Position numbers and translations under genes: made by a program. From Glaciecola sp. UBA2563 (lineage in GTDB: Bacteria > Pseudomonadota > Gammaproteobacteria > Enterobacterales > Alteromonadaceae), in assembly GCA_002340325.1 (NCBI GenBank), contig DDLV01000074.1, positions 1 to 30,720 of the forward strand: a DNA stretch of 30,720 nucleotides, read 5' to 3'. The notes under the pieces were generated by a model. It was given only the letters and a program-made list of their open reading frames with translations. It had not been told where the DNA came from and ran no database searches. Below, in pieces: positions 1 to 8,396 of the stretch; the stretch's first letter is position 1; the number at the start of each line of letters is the position of its first letter.

Positions 1-1227
1 CCACGACAAAAAGCCATAAGCGTCCTGCTGAATAGCCTCAGCAAAGAACATCTCTTTTGATAAAAACCCATTGAACAACGGCACACCGGCCATTGAAGCA
101 GCCGCAACCATTGCGAGCGTGGCCGTATGCGGCATGTATTTCCACAAGCCATTGAGCCTGCGCATATCGCGCGTACCAGACTCGTGATCAATGATACCTG
201 CAGCCATAAATAATGAGGCCTTGAACACAGCGTGATTCATGATGTGAAAAATGGCAGCGATAGCGGCTAACTGGGTGTCCAGTCCCAGCAATAGTGTGAT
301 AAGACCCAAATGACTGATTGTGGAATAGGCCAGAAGTCCTTTCAAATCATGTTTAAATAGCGCCACATACGCGCCTAAAAGCAACGTGATTAAGCCAGCG
401 GTCGTTACAATCAAAAACCACATTTCAGTGCCGGACAGCACGGGATAGAATCTCGCCATTAAAAATATGCCAGCTTTGACCATGGTGGCAGAGTGCAAAT
501 AAGCACTCACAGGAGTCGGTGCTGCCATAGCATGAGGTAGCCAGAAATGAAACGGAAACTGCGCAGATTTTGTAAATGCACCGAGAAGCACTAGGATAAG
601 TGCTACAGAATACATCGGGTGATTAATGATTGTATCGCCGCTAGCTAGGATAACACCCAATTCATAACTACCAACGATATCTGCGATTATCAGCAGTCCT
701 GCTAATAACGCTAGCCCACCTGCTCCCGTGACGGCTAGCGCCATTCTTGCGCCTTTGCGAGAATCAGATTTCGCACTCCAGAAACTGATAAGCAAAAACG
801 AACTGATACTGGTGAGCTCCCATGCCATCCACATTTGAAGAATATTGTTGGATAGCACAATTGAAAGCATTGCCGTCATAAATAAGATGAGATAAGCGTA
901 AAATCGCCCTGCATCCTCTTTTGCAGACAGGTAATAGCGCGCATAAAGAATGATTAACAATCCAATACCCAAGATAAGCAGTGCAAACATAAGCGCTAAC
1001 CCATCAAGATGTACCGATAATGTAAGCCCAACTGCAGGTATCCAGTCAATGTATTCAACGATGGTTTCTCCACCCAATACGCGGGGTGCGAGACTGACCA
1101 CATAGATAAAGCCGATCGCAGGCGAGATCATCGTGCAAAGGGTGTTAACTGTGCGCCCAAATCGTTCTGCTGCCAGGGGAATTAAAATGCCAATTAAAAG
1201 AACCGCAATGACGCCAAATAATGTCAT
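1..1227 (-). CDS. mrpA: MrpA/MnhA-type Na+/H+ antiporter subunit A (N-terminal part, cut by window edge)
   Basis: The visible 409 residues start at ATG 1227 (MTLFGVIAVLL) and run off the left edge in an open frame. They form a polytopic membrane protein of the proton-translocating NuoL/MrpA family. Family hallmarks are visible: a membrane Glu in QMWMAWELTS, the TKSAQFPFHFWLPHAMAAPTPVSAYLHSATMVKAG region in overlapping pieces, a Lys-rich LFKHDLKGLLAYSTIS stretch, and AGVPLFNGFLSKEMF. Known for the family: MrpA is the largest subunit of the Mrp complex, which exports Na+ (or other monovalent cations) in exchange for protons in the inner membrane and is usually followed by mrpB-G. Those genes would lie beyond position 1. 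A NuoL/DabB-type relative is the main alternative; the motif wording fits MrpA better. Divergent from the SulP gene. Confidence 0.85.
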   Translation of the reverse strand, partial: MTLFGVIAVLLIGILIPLAAERFGRTVNTLCTMISPAIGFIYVVSLAPRVLGGETIVEYIDWIPAVGLTLSVHLDGLALMFALLILGIGLLIILYARYYLSAKEDAGRFYAYLILFMTAMLSIVLSNNILQMWMAWELTSISSFLLISFWSAKSDSRKGARMALAVTGAGGLALLAGLLIIADIVGSYELGVILASGDTIINHPMYSVALILVLLGAFTKSAQFPFHFWLPHAMAAPTPVSAYLHSATMVKAGIFLMARFYPVLSGTEMWFLIVTTAGLITLLLGAYVALFKHDLKGLLAYSTISHLGLITLLLGLDTQLAAIAAIFHIMNHAVFKASLFMAAGIIDHESGTRDMRRLNGLWKYMPHTATLAMVAAASMAGVPLFNGFLSKEMFFAEAIQQDAYGFLSW

Positions 1228-1486
1228 TTACTCAATGCACTCCGTTGTAGTGGTTGGTGTGGTTGTTGAATTTATTTAGATTTACTTAAGCATTTTGCCA
1301 GCTAATAGTTTAAAAATTTAGTTTGAATTCACGCTTTTAGCAAAGAAAATTGAGACTATTTTAATAACACGGTTATGTCAACAATGCTTGCATTGGGCTG
1401 CAATAACCTCAACAATAGCGACCAGACATTAGGAATATGGATTTTACTAAGATTTTGTCAGCTATTTTTCAGCTTCGGAACATCGT
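1228..1486. other. Divergent control region between mrpA and the SulP gene
   Basis: This 259-bp AT-rich gap must hold promoters for both divergent genes. I see no clean -35/-10 pair that I would assign. The only distinct element is a short frame with a good ribosome binding site just before the SulP start, listed separately. Confidence 0.4.
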
Positions 1487-1490
1487 GTGA
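1437..1490 (+). CDS. Possible 17-aa leader peptide overlapping the SulP start
   Basis: ATG 1437 is preceded by an AGGA-type ribosome binding site at 1431-1434. It opens a 17-codon frame (MDFTKILSAIFQLRNIV) whose TGA at 1488-1490 overlaps the GTG start of the SulP gene at 1487 (GTGA). The SulP GTG has only a weak upstream purine stretch of its own, so translational coupling through this short frame is plausible. This is inference from arrangement only; a 17-codon frame can easily arise by chance. Confidence 0.2.
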   Translation: MDFTKILSAIFQLRNIV

Positions 1491-3178
1491 ATAATAATCA
1501 TAAAATCACCTCAATCTTCAATTATATAACAATCTCAAATCTAAAAGGCGACGTGATGGGCGGCCTGACCGCCGCCATTGTATCTCTTCCACTCGCGTTG
1601 GCATTTGGTGTTGCATCCGGCGCTGGTCCAGAGGCTGGGCTTTACGGCGCAATCATTATTGGCTTTTTTGCTTCAATGTTTGGTGGTACCCCTACTCTTA
1701 TTTCAGAACCAACGGGACCCATGACTGTCATTATGGCTGCGGTTGTGACATCGATGGTAGCAAAATATCCAGACAACGGGCTTGCAATGGCTTTTACCGT
1801 TGTCATGATTGCAGGCGTAACGCAAATCATTTTTGGCCTGCTAAAACTAGGCAGATTTATAACATTGATGCCCTACTCGGTTGTATCCGGCTTTATGTCT
1901 GGCATCGGCTGCATCCTTATTATCATGCAATTTGCGCCAGCCGTAGGTGCTGAATCGCCAACTGGCGGCGTTCCAGGCGCTTTTGTAGCGTTACCCGAAA
2001 CACTGTCTAATTTAGATCCGTTGCAAGCGCTAATGGCGCTCGCCACTTTATTACTCATATTCTTTACACCGAGAAAAATTAAGCACTTCGTACCGCCGCA
2101 GTTAATTGCACTTGTGTTGATTTCATTTATTTCAGTTTTACTGTTTAGCGATTCTGACATACGAAGAATCGGTGAAATAGATATCAGTCTACCGACGCTC
2201 GTTATGCCAACATTTACCCAAGATCAACTTCAAACTATGGTATTAGACGGTATCGTGCTTGGCATGCTCGGTTGCATAGATTCAATGTTAACGTCGGTTA
2301 TCGCCGATAACTTAACGCGAAGCGAGCATCGCTCCAATAAAGAGCTTATCGGGCAAGGATTAGGCAATTTATTCTCTGGTTTGTTTGGCGGATTACCGGG
2401 CGCAGGCGCGACAATGGGAACGGTTGTAAACATCCAAACCGGTGCGAGAACCGCATTATCAGGCCTAACCAGAGTCGTTATTTTAATTGTGGCTGTTTTT
2501 GGCGCATCTACACTCATTTCAGTGATCCCTATAGCAGTGCTAGCGGGAATAGCGATAAAAGTGGGGATTGATATTTTAGACTGGAGCTTTATTAAACGCT
2601 CGCATCGAGTATCAAAACAAACAAGTCTTATCATGTTTGCTGTTTTGTTATTGACGGTATTTGTCGATTTGGTTGTCGCTGTAGGTATTGGTGTTTTCAT
2701 CGCCAATATTATTACCATTGAAAAACTGAGTCGTGTTCAGGCCCAAAACATTGCAGCGATTAAAGATGTCGACGGCAGACTTCCACTAGACAAAGAGCAA
2801 CGCGCGTTATTAAACGAAGCCAAAGGCAGTGTTATCTATTTTTATTTAAGCGGGACAATGATATTCGGTGTTTCAAAAGCGCTTTCACGGGAATTAAGTG
2901 CACTGGGCGATTATCAAGTCGTCATCATTGATTTATCGGACGTTGCTTATTTTGACGATACAGTTGCATTGACAATCGAAAGTCTTGTAAAAGATGCACA
3001 AGAGCTGGACAAACAAATCTTAATGATAGTGAAAGGTGAAAAAGAACGTGAAAAACTAAACCGAATTGGGTTTAGCAAATTGCTCTGTGCAGCAGACTTT
3101 GTAGAAACGAGAACCATTGCGTTAAAATCAGCACTAACAAGAATAAAAGCGGATAAAGCATTCGCTCAAGATATTTAA
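1487..3178 (+). CDS. SulP (SLC26) family anion transporter with C-terminal STAS domain
   Basis: 563 residues, a typical SulP length. The N-terminal half to about residue 430 is a hydrophobic transport domain. It includes the family segment GGLTAAIVSLPLALAFGVASG near residues 25-45 (given here in part) and the motif EPTGPMTV near 74-81 that lines the anion site. Residues about 445-545 form a cytoplasmic STAS domain (GSVIYFYLSG, VVIIDLSDVAYFDDT). Known for the family: uptake of sulfate, bicarbonate or dicarboxylates, often Na+- or H+-coupled; the Na+/bicarbonate symporter BicA belongs here. The divergent neighbour is an Mrp antiporter subunit, so a Na+-coupled bicarbonate role is attractive but unproven; no carbonic anhydrase gene is in view. 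GTG start; ATG 1556 is internal to the conserved region and too late. Confidence 0.9.
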   Translation: MNNNHKITSIFNYITISNLKGDVMGGLTAAIVSLPLALAFGVASGAGPEAGLYGAIIIGFFASMFGGTPTLISEPTGPMTVIMAAVVTSMVAKYPDNGLAMAFTVVMIAGVTQIIFGLLKLGRFITLMPYSVVSGFMSGIGCILIIMQFAPAVGAESPTGGVPGAFVALPETLSNLDPLQALMALATLLLIFFTPRKIKHFVPPQLIALVLISFISVLLFSDSDIRRIGEIDISLPTLVMPTFTQDQLQTMVLDGIVLGMLGCIDSMLTSVIADNLTRSEHRSNKELIGQGLGNLFSGLFGGLPGAGATMGTVVNIQTGARTALSGLTRVVILIVAVFGASTLISVIPIAVLAGIAIKVGIDILDWSFIKRSHRVSKQTSLIMFAVLLLTVFVDLVVAVGIGVFIANIITIEKLSRVQAQNIAAIKDVDGRLPLDKEQRALLNEAKGSVIYFYLSGTMIFGVSKALSRELSALGDYQVVIIDLSDVAYFDDTVALTIESLVKDAQELDKQILMIVKGEKEREKLNRIGFSKLLCAADFVETRTIALKSALTRIKADKAFAQDI

Positions 3179-3233
3179 AGCTCCCATTATGGTTTTTTGC
3201 GCTTAAAAATAGTTACTGTCTAACTTACAAACA

Positions 3234-3824
3234 TTATTCGTTACTGTCTTTACTTATCCGACTCGCTATCGCACCGTCTTGGTTGCGATATTTGGCATCC
3301 AGACGTGAGTTGTACGGTTTTTCGCAATGATCGCTTAAGACCTCAAAACTCAACGCTCCAATTTTCATTCCGGCGCGAAGTGCAAGCGGCAATTTTCCCG
3401 AGTTAAAGAATTCTAAGACAATGTTACCTGACCAACCTGGATCAATTCTGTGAGCTGTCACGTGCACCATCAAGCCTAATCTTGCTAAGGATGAACGACC
3501 ATCTAACCAACCGACAATATTAGAGGGTAACTGAACGGATTCCTTCGTAATCGCCAATGCAAGCTCGCCTGGATGAAGAAAAAACGCTTCACCTGCAGCG
3601 ATATCAATCTCATCCCCCATCACCCTATCCAGCGCATCTTGCACTTCAGATTTTGGACCACTTAAATCGATAAACGGAGCTGCATGATCTTGGAAAACTC
3701 GGAATTTACTGCCCAAAGTCAAATCAACAGTGACACCGCTTATTTGCTCCAAATCAGGCATCGGGTCAAGCGAAATAAGTCCTTGTTTGATGTGCTTTAC
3801 TATATCCTTGTCGCAGAGACGCAT
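3234..3824 (-). CDS. dcd: dCTP deaminase
   Basis: 196 residues against 193 for the E. coli enzyme. It converts dCTP to dUTP plus ammonia, feeding dUMP and then dTTP synthesis in the cytosol; the family works as a homotrimer. Conserved signatures are the N-terminal MRLCDKDI, the DLTLG strand, DGRSSLARLGLMVHVTAHRIDPGW with the catalytic Glu region (EFFNSG), and a C-terminal YNSRLDAKYRNQDGA lid. The ATG at 3824 has an AGGA ribosome binding site six bases upstream. It lies 64 bp downstream of mrp/apbC on the same strand and may be co-transcribed. It converges on the SulP gene with 55 bp between the stops and no clear terminator hairpin there. Confidence 0.97.
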   Translation of the reverse strand: MRLCDKDIVKHIKQGLISLDPMPDLEQISGVTVDLTLGSKFRVFQDHAAPFIDLSGPKSEVQDALDRVMGDEIDIAAGEAFFLHPGELALAITKESVQLPSNIVGWLDGRSSLARLGLMVHVTAHRIDPGWSGNIVLEFFNSGKLPLALRAGMKIGALSFEVLSDHCEKPYNSRLDAKYRNQDGAIASRISKDSNE

Positions 3825-3888
3825 TGTTTTCCTAGCTCATTCGATTTGCGCGAGATTATGCGCCGTTAAACATCATCATGCAAGTGCA

Positions 3889-4980
3889 TCACTTATCTAT
3901 CTGAGTAATATCGATGCGCATTTGCTGCGCCAATGCTTCTTCTGATATCTCCAACTGGTTAATCAGGTTTGTTGATAATTTTTGCGCAGCCTCAAGGTAT
4001 TTTTGTGCGGAATTACCGTCTCTATGCTGATCGATAATATCAACGCCATTATCTGTCGATTCCCGAATAAGCGGATCTAAACTGAGACTAGCCAATACTT
4101 CATATTGATAGCGTTCAGCGAGTCGAAGCGCCCCCCCGCTAGAAAAAATATCGGTTGTTTGATGGCAATGAGGACATAAAAATTCGCTCATATTTTCAAC
4201 TAAACCAAGAATGGGAATGTTTAATTTTTCATACATCGCGATGCCTTTTTCGGCATCAGCCGTCGCCAAGTCCTGCGGAGTGGTCACGATAACCGATGCG
4301 GTTAATGGAAGATGCTGCGCCATTGTCAACTGTATATCACCTGTCCCAGGCGGCATATCAACAATTAGAAAATCCAAAAGCGGCCAACGCGTTTCATTTA
4401 ACAACTGCTGCAATGCTTTACTCGCCATTGGACCGCGCCAAATGGATGCATGATCATTCTTCACAAGATAGCCAATTGAATTGGTAACAATACCGTTGGC
4501 TTCTATGGGTATCATATACTTGTTATCGGGGCTCTCAGGCGAGTTATGCTGTTGCCCCACCATAATCGGTACTGAAGGCCCATATATATCAGCATCTAAC
4601 ACCCCTACCCTTGCACCTTGATGATGTAAAGCGTAAGCAAGATTAATTGCGGTTGCGGATTTCCCGACGCCGCCTTTTCCAGAAGAAACCGCAATAATAT
4701 TTTTAACGTTCGGGACCAATGCCTTTGGCGCATGCATGATGGGGATATTTTGATTAAACACTACGCGCATGTCTGGATTGACTAACTCGACTTTTTTTAA
4801 CCCGTCCACGAGATGTGGGTGCGCACTTTTGCACGCAACCGGAAGCGATATTTTTACATCTGATTCGCTTTGCTCAACGCCAATCAATGACGTTGTTTCA
4901 ATACATAATTCTGCGCTCAAAAATTGAACGATAGCATCTACAAAGACGCGTTGTTCAGAACTGTTATTTTTGTCTGTCAT
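3889..4980 (-). CDS. apbC: Iron-sulfur cluster carrier protein Mrp/ApbC
   Basis: 363 residues from the chosen ATG at 4980 (MTDKNNSSEQR), close to the 369 of E. coli Mrp. The frame is open further upstream (ATG 5007 and beyond), but that extension is not conserved-looking and has no ribosome binding site. After a short DUF59-like N-terminal region comes a ParA/MinD-type P-loop ATPase. It shows a deviant Walker A (SSGKGGVGKSA), DADIYGPS and IVDMPPGTGD. The FLCPHC motif holds the CxxC that bridges a 4Fe-4S cluster between two subunits. The family assembles or carries Fe-S clusters to target proteins. It is divergent from metG, an arrangement widespread in gammaproteobacteria. This 'mrp' gene is unrelated to the Mrp antiporter at the left edge. 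Confidence 0.96.
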   Translation of the reverse strand: MTDKNNSSEQRVFVDAIVQFLSAELCIETTSLIGVEQSESDVKISLPVACKSAHPHLVDGLKKVELVNPDMRVVFNQNIPIMHAPKALVPNVKNIIAVSSGKGGVGKSATAINLAYALHHQGARVGVLDADIYGPSVPIMVGQQHNSPESPDNKYMIPIEANGIVTNSIGYLVKNDHASIWRGPMASKALQQLLNETRWPLLDFLIVDMPPGTGDIQLTMAQHLPLTASVIVTTPQDLATADAEKGIAMYEKLNIPILGLVENMSEFLCPHCHQTTDIFSSGGALRLAERYQYEVLASLSLDPLIRESTDNGVDIIDQHRDGNSAQKYLEAAQKLSTNLINQLEISEEALAQQMRIDITQIDK

Positions 4981-5127
4981 TGATTGACGTTTCTTTTTAA
5001 AAAACATGAAGTGCAATGTGTCATCAATTGGGCTAATATCTGCGCCTATTATACAAGCTAGTCCCAATTTTGTCTGAAGATTCGTTTGTATTCTGTGCTC
5101 TGCACACAAAGGAATTAGAATTTAGTT

Positions 5128-5208
5128 AGACGCAGTTACTATTGTGTTTGGCTGCATTTGAGTAAAGTGCATTCAAACAATACGCCAAACAAAATAGTAT
5201 CTGCGTCT
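5128..5208. repeat. 25-bp near-perfect inverted repeat with 31-nt loop upstream of metG
   Basis: The arms 5128-5152 (starting AGACGCAGTTACTATT) and 5184-5208 (ending AATAGTATCTGCGTCT) are reverse complements at 23 of 25 positions. The loop (5153-5183) contains TTTGA/TCAAA and two TGCATT words. The element ends 24 nt before the metG ATG, inside the mrp-metG divergent region, so a transcript through it would carry a long hairpin next to the metG start. There is no T-run after it, so it does not look like a terminator. It could be a small palindromic mobile element or a regulatory structure. Confidence 0.8.
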
Positions 5209-5232
5209 TTGGTTTAATGGAAAAGTAATAGT

Positions 5233-7284
5233 ATGCAACAAGCGAAAAGGCGTATTTTGGTCACTAGTGCCCTGCCTTATGCAAATGGCTCGATTCATTT
5301 AGGTCACCTTCTCGAACATATACAAACGGACATTTGGACGCGTTTTCAGAAACTCCGTGGCAATAGCTGCTACAGCGTCTGTGCAGATGACGCACATGGC
5401 ACACCTGTTATGCTTAAAGCGCAAGAACTGGGTATTACACCGGAGCAAATGGTGGCGCAAACCCGTGAAGAACACGATCGTGATTTACGCGCGTTCCTCG
5501 TTGAATACGATAACTATTACGTCACACACAGCGAAGAAAATCGAGAGTATTGTGAGTTCATATACAACCGCTTGAAAGACAATGGATACATTTCTACTCG
5601 CACGATTAGTCAGCTTTACGATCCTGAAAAAGAAATGTTCCTGCCAGATAGGTTCGTCAAGGGCGAGTGCCCTAAATGCGGCGCAAAAGACCAAAACGGA
5701 GATTCTTGTGATGTTTGTGGTTTTACCTATGCCACCACCGAGATCATTAATCCACGCTCTGTTGTATCCGGTGCCACACCGATTTTAAAAAATTCAGAAC
5801 ATTACTTTTTTGACCTACCCAAATTCGATGACATGCTCAAAGGTTGGATTAAATCGGGGGCTATATCAGACGAAATCGCAAATAAACTAGAAGAGTGGTT
5901 TGAACAGGGTTTGCAGCAATGGGATATCAGTCGAGACGCCCCCTATTTTGGTTTTGAAATACCCGGAACAAAGGATAAATTCTTCTATGTATGGGTCGAC
6001 GCCCCTGTCGGCTATATGGCAAGCTTCAAAAATTTTGCTGACCGAAGCGGCTTTGACCCGGATGAATACTGGCAAAAAGATACAGAAACTGAGCTTTATC
6101 ACTTTATAGGTAAAGACATTACATATTTCCACTGCCTGTTTTGGCCCGCAATGCTTGAAGGAGCTGGTCTAAGAACACCGACAGGTGTAAATATCCATGG
6201 CTTTGTCACGGTCAATGGCGCAAAGATGAGTAAATCTCGCGGTACGTTTATTAAGGCCAGTACATACCTTGACCATTTGAACCCAGAGTATCTGCGATAT
6301 TACTTCGCCAGTAAGCTGAATGACTCTGTCGCAGATATCGACCTTAACTTTGATGATTTCGTACAGAAGGTCAATTCAGACCTTATTGGTAAGTTTGTCA
6401 ATATTGCATCGCGTTGTGCAGGTTTTATTACAAAGAAATTTGATGGCAAGCTGTCAGATAACATAGAAGCGCCCTCGCTCCTATCGGAGTTTACTGAAAA
6501 AGAGACTCTAATCGCGCAGTTGTACGAAAAACGTCAATACAATAAAGCAATACGCGAAATCATGGCGCTTGCTGATAAAGCCAATCAATATATCGATACA
6601 CAGGCACCGTGGGTCACCATTAAAGCCCCTGAAAAACAAACATTGACGCATGACGTATGTTCAATGGGGCTGCACTTATTCCGAGTACTTGCGATTTATC
6701 TGACGCCAGTGTTACCCGTTACTGCAAGAAACATTCAGTCTTTTTTAAACGATGAATTCAGCTGGGAAGCGATTAACGAGGTTAAACGCAATCATTCAAT
6801 CAACAAATTCAAAGCGCTTATGCAACGTGTTGACGACAAAAAGGTAGAAGCGTTGATTGAAGCAAGCAAAGAGTCGCTAAAAGAGGTGCAACAAGGCACA
6901 CAAGCCGCGTCAGAAAGCGCAGAAGAAGAGAAGACTGTCGACATAGAACCCATTGCACCAGTCATATCATTTGACGAATTCAGCAAAATTGACCTGCGTG
7001 TCGCCAAGATTGTAAACGCCGAGCATGTTGAAAAAGCTGATAAACTATTGCGTTTAGAACTAGATATCGGTAATGAAACAAGGCAAGTGTTTGCGGGCAT
7101 CAAAAGCGCCTACGCGCCTGAGCAGCTAGTCGGCAAATACACAGTAATGGTGGCAAACCTTGCTCCTAGAAAAATGCGCTTTGGCGTATCTGAAGGAATG
7201 GTGCTCGCTGCAGGCCCTGGCGGCAATGAATTGTATGTCTTATCGCCTGATGAAGGTGCCACCGCCGGTATGCGCGTTAAGTAA
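5233..7284 (+). CDS. metG: Methionyl-tRNA synthetase
   Basis: 683 residues (E. coli 677). It charges tRNA-Met and tRNA-fMet with methionine in the cytosol. It is a class I synthetase: the ATP-binding HIGH signature appears as HLGH at residues 22-25, and KMSKS lies at 331-335. A zinc knuckle has Cys146, Cys149, Cys159 and Cys162, matching the spacing in the E. coli enzyme. The anticodon-binding helical domain follows. From about residue 580 a C-terminal EMAP/Trbp111-type tRNA-binding and dimerisation domain begins (DEFSKIDLRVAKIV), joined by a Glu/Ala-rich linker. The start is at MQQAKRRILVTSALPYANG, as is usual. It is divergent from mrp/apbC. A long inverted repeat sits 24 nt before the start codon. 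Confidence 0.98.
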   Translation: MQQAKRRILVTSALPYANGSIHLGHLLEHIQTDIWTRFQKLRGNSCYSVCADDAHGTPVMLKAQELGITPEQMVAQTREEHDRDLRAFLVEYDNYYVTHSEENREYCEFIYNRLKDNGYISTRTISQLYDPEKEMFLPDRFVKGECPKCGAKDQNGDSCDVCGFTYATTEIINPRSVVSGATPILKNSEHYFFDLPKFDDMLKGWIKSGAISDEIANKLEEWFEQGLQQWDISRDAPYFGFEIPGTKDKFFYVWVDAPVGYMASFKNFADRSGFDPDEYWQKDTETELYHFIGKDITYFHCLFWPAMLEGAGLRTPTGVNIHGFVTVNGAKMSKSRGTFIKASTYLDHLNPEYLRYYFASKLNDSVADIDLNFDDFVQKVNSDLIGKFVNIASRCAGFITKKFDGKLSDNIEAPSLLSEFTEKETLIAQLYEKRQYNKAIREIMALADKANQYIDTQAPWVTIKAPEKQTLTHDVCSMGLHLFRVLAIYLTPVLPVTARNIQSFLNDEFSWEAINEVKRNHSINKFKALMQRVDDKKVEALIEASKESLKEVQQGTQAASESAEEEKTVDIEPIAPVISFDEFSKIDLRVAKIVNAEHVEKADKLLRLELDIGNETRQVFAGIKSAYAPEQLVGKYTVMVANLAPRKMRFGVSEGMVLAAGPGGNELYVLSPDEGATAGMRVK

Positions 7285-7308
7285 TAATAACTGAAGGCGA
7301 TGCTTACC

Positions 7309-7329
7309 TTTTGCATTGCCGATGCAAAA
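7309..7329 (+). terminator. Stem-loop downstream of metG
   Basis: An 8-bp perfect stem (TTTTGCAT 7309-7316, ATGCAAAA 7322-7329) with a 5-nt loop lies 24 nt after the metG stop. No strong T-run follows on the plus strand, so it is at best a weak terminator. An alternative pairing of GGCGATGC (7297-7304) with GCATTGCC (7313-7320) is also possible. Confidence 0.35.
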
Positions 7330-7338
7330 ATTACGAAT

Positions 7339-7448
7339 TTGATTATAGGAACATGGGATTTTGAAAGCTTCGAATTCATGGATGAATTCGCAGAGCGCCA
7401 ATGGATGGGTTGACAGCGACTTTCAAAATCCCATGTTCCTATAATCAA
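7339..7448. repeat. 110-bp palindromic element with 29-bp perfect terminal inverted repeats
   Basis: The arms 7339-7367 (TTGATTATAGGAACATGGGA...) and 7420-7448 are perfect 29-bp reverse complements. The 52-bp centre holds a second palindrome, CGAATTCAT-GG-ATGAATTCG (7371-7390), then a short unique stretch. It lies between the convergent ends of metG and the methyltransferase gene. The architecture (long perfect terminal repeats, no coding capacity, intergenic position) suggests a miniature non-autonomous element or a dispersed palindromic repeat. I see no convincing target-site duplication and no second copy in the window. Confidence 0.85.
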
Positions 7449-7536
7449 CTAAAAATCAGCAGCCACGTAAAACGTCAATGCGAAAGATAAGCATTGCCTA
7501 AATCGAAAGCAAGTAATGTGTGATTTCACGTCATTG

Positions 7537-8337
7537 CTATTTATTTCTTGCTTGGCTGTTTCGCCCTCTAAGCGCCGCGGCTGCCGGTCGCGGTTTGAAC
7601 GTCGGGTGTATTTGCCAAATCGGCTTAACGGTTGACATTGGTATCGTCGATTTTTTGGCAACAATCACATACATGCTTGAAAACCACGGCAAATACGATT
7701 TATAAAACCGTGTTAATTTCCTATTGATTGCATTCATGCGAGGACTTTCTTTAAAAATACCGTCATCTGCAAATAACGAAGAATAGATAAGATGCTCGTG
7801 TTGCACGATTTCAAAGTCGAGTAATTGCAACCAGTCTTTTATGCGGCCAGCAGTAAAAAATCTTCCCTGATGCAGCATGTTGCCTTTGTTGATTGGGAAG
7901 TATTTTAAAATGCCAGCGAGGGAATATGGATTAAACCCAGCAATAACAACCTTGCCATCAGCGGTTATTGTGCGATTGATTTCTCGAATGATTTGATGGG
8001 GATCGATAGCAAAATCGAGTTCTGCTAACACGACAAATGCATCTACACTGTTGTTCTGTAGTGGCAGCTCACATGATTTGCCGCAAATGTGTAGCGCTTC
8101 GCCTTGTTGCTCAGCAATATTTACCTTGTGTTTAATTGGACAAGACGCAAGTGTGAGTTCGCTCGAGAGACTGCCTAGCTTGACCAAATAATAACCAAAC
8201 ATCCGCTCTACAATCGGAGATAATACGATCTCCAATTCTTTTTTCACCCGCTGCCCCTGACTCAATTTATCCCAAGAGTCAGGATAGGAAGGTGATATCT
8301 TTCGCTTAGCTTCTCTGGTGATCAAGACACTGTCCAA
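7537..8337 (-). CDS. Class I SAM-dependent methyltransferase (YafS-like)
   Basis: 266 residues from a TTG at 8337, which has AAAAAGGG upstream; no in-frame ATG precedes the conserved N-terminal part. It resembles the Methyltransf_11 class. The glycine-rich SAM loop is poorly preserved, but the acidic LPLQNNSVDAFVVLAELDF segment, the IIREINRTITADGKVVIAGFNPYS helix/strand and a C-terminal SMYVIVAKKS strand fit the fold. Position supports kinship with E. coli YafS, which also neighbours gloB and mltD. The substrate is unknown. The tail after about residue 235 is basic and Pro/Ala/Arg-rich and may be disordered. It is divergent from gloB. Confidence 0.8.
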   Translation of the reverse strand: MDSVLITREAKRKISPSYPDSWDKLSQGQRVKKELEIVLSPIVERMFGYYLVKLGSLSSELTLASCPIKHKVNIAEQQGEALHICGKSCELPLQNNSVDAFVVLAELDFAIDPHQIIREINRTITADGKVVIAGFNPYSLAGILKYFPINKGNMLHQGRFFTAGRIKDWLQLLDFEIVQHEHLIYSSLFADDGIFKESPRMNAINRKLTRFYKSYLPWFSSMYVIVAKKSTIPMSTVKPIWQIHPTFKPRPAAAALRGRNSQARNK

Positions 8338-8396
8338 CCGCCCTTTTTTTAAAATATAATGTAAAATGAAGCAAATTTAAAATGATATATATCGAT

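Noticed and set aside
2230..2718. 162-codon minus-strand frame inside the SulP gene
   Set aside because: Pure antisense shadow of a conserved transporter; composition mirrors the hydrophobic codons of the real gene.
4981..5109. Longer N-terminus for Mrp/ApbC
   Set aside because: No ribosome binding site at the upstream starts and no similarity to known N-termini; the 363-residue form matches family length.
7110..7448. 112-codon minus-strand frame running through the palindromic element into metG
   Set aside because: Antisense to the conserved metG C-terminus and to the inverted repeat; no family resemblance.
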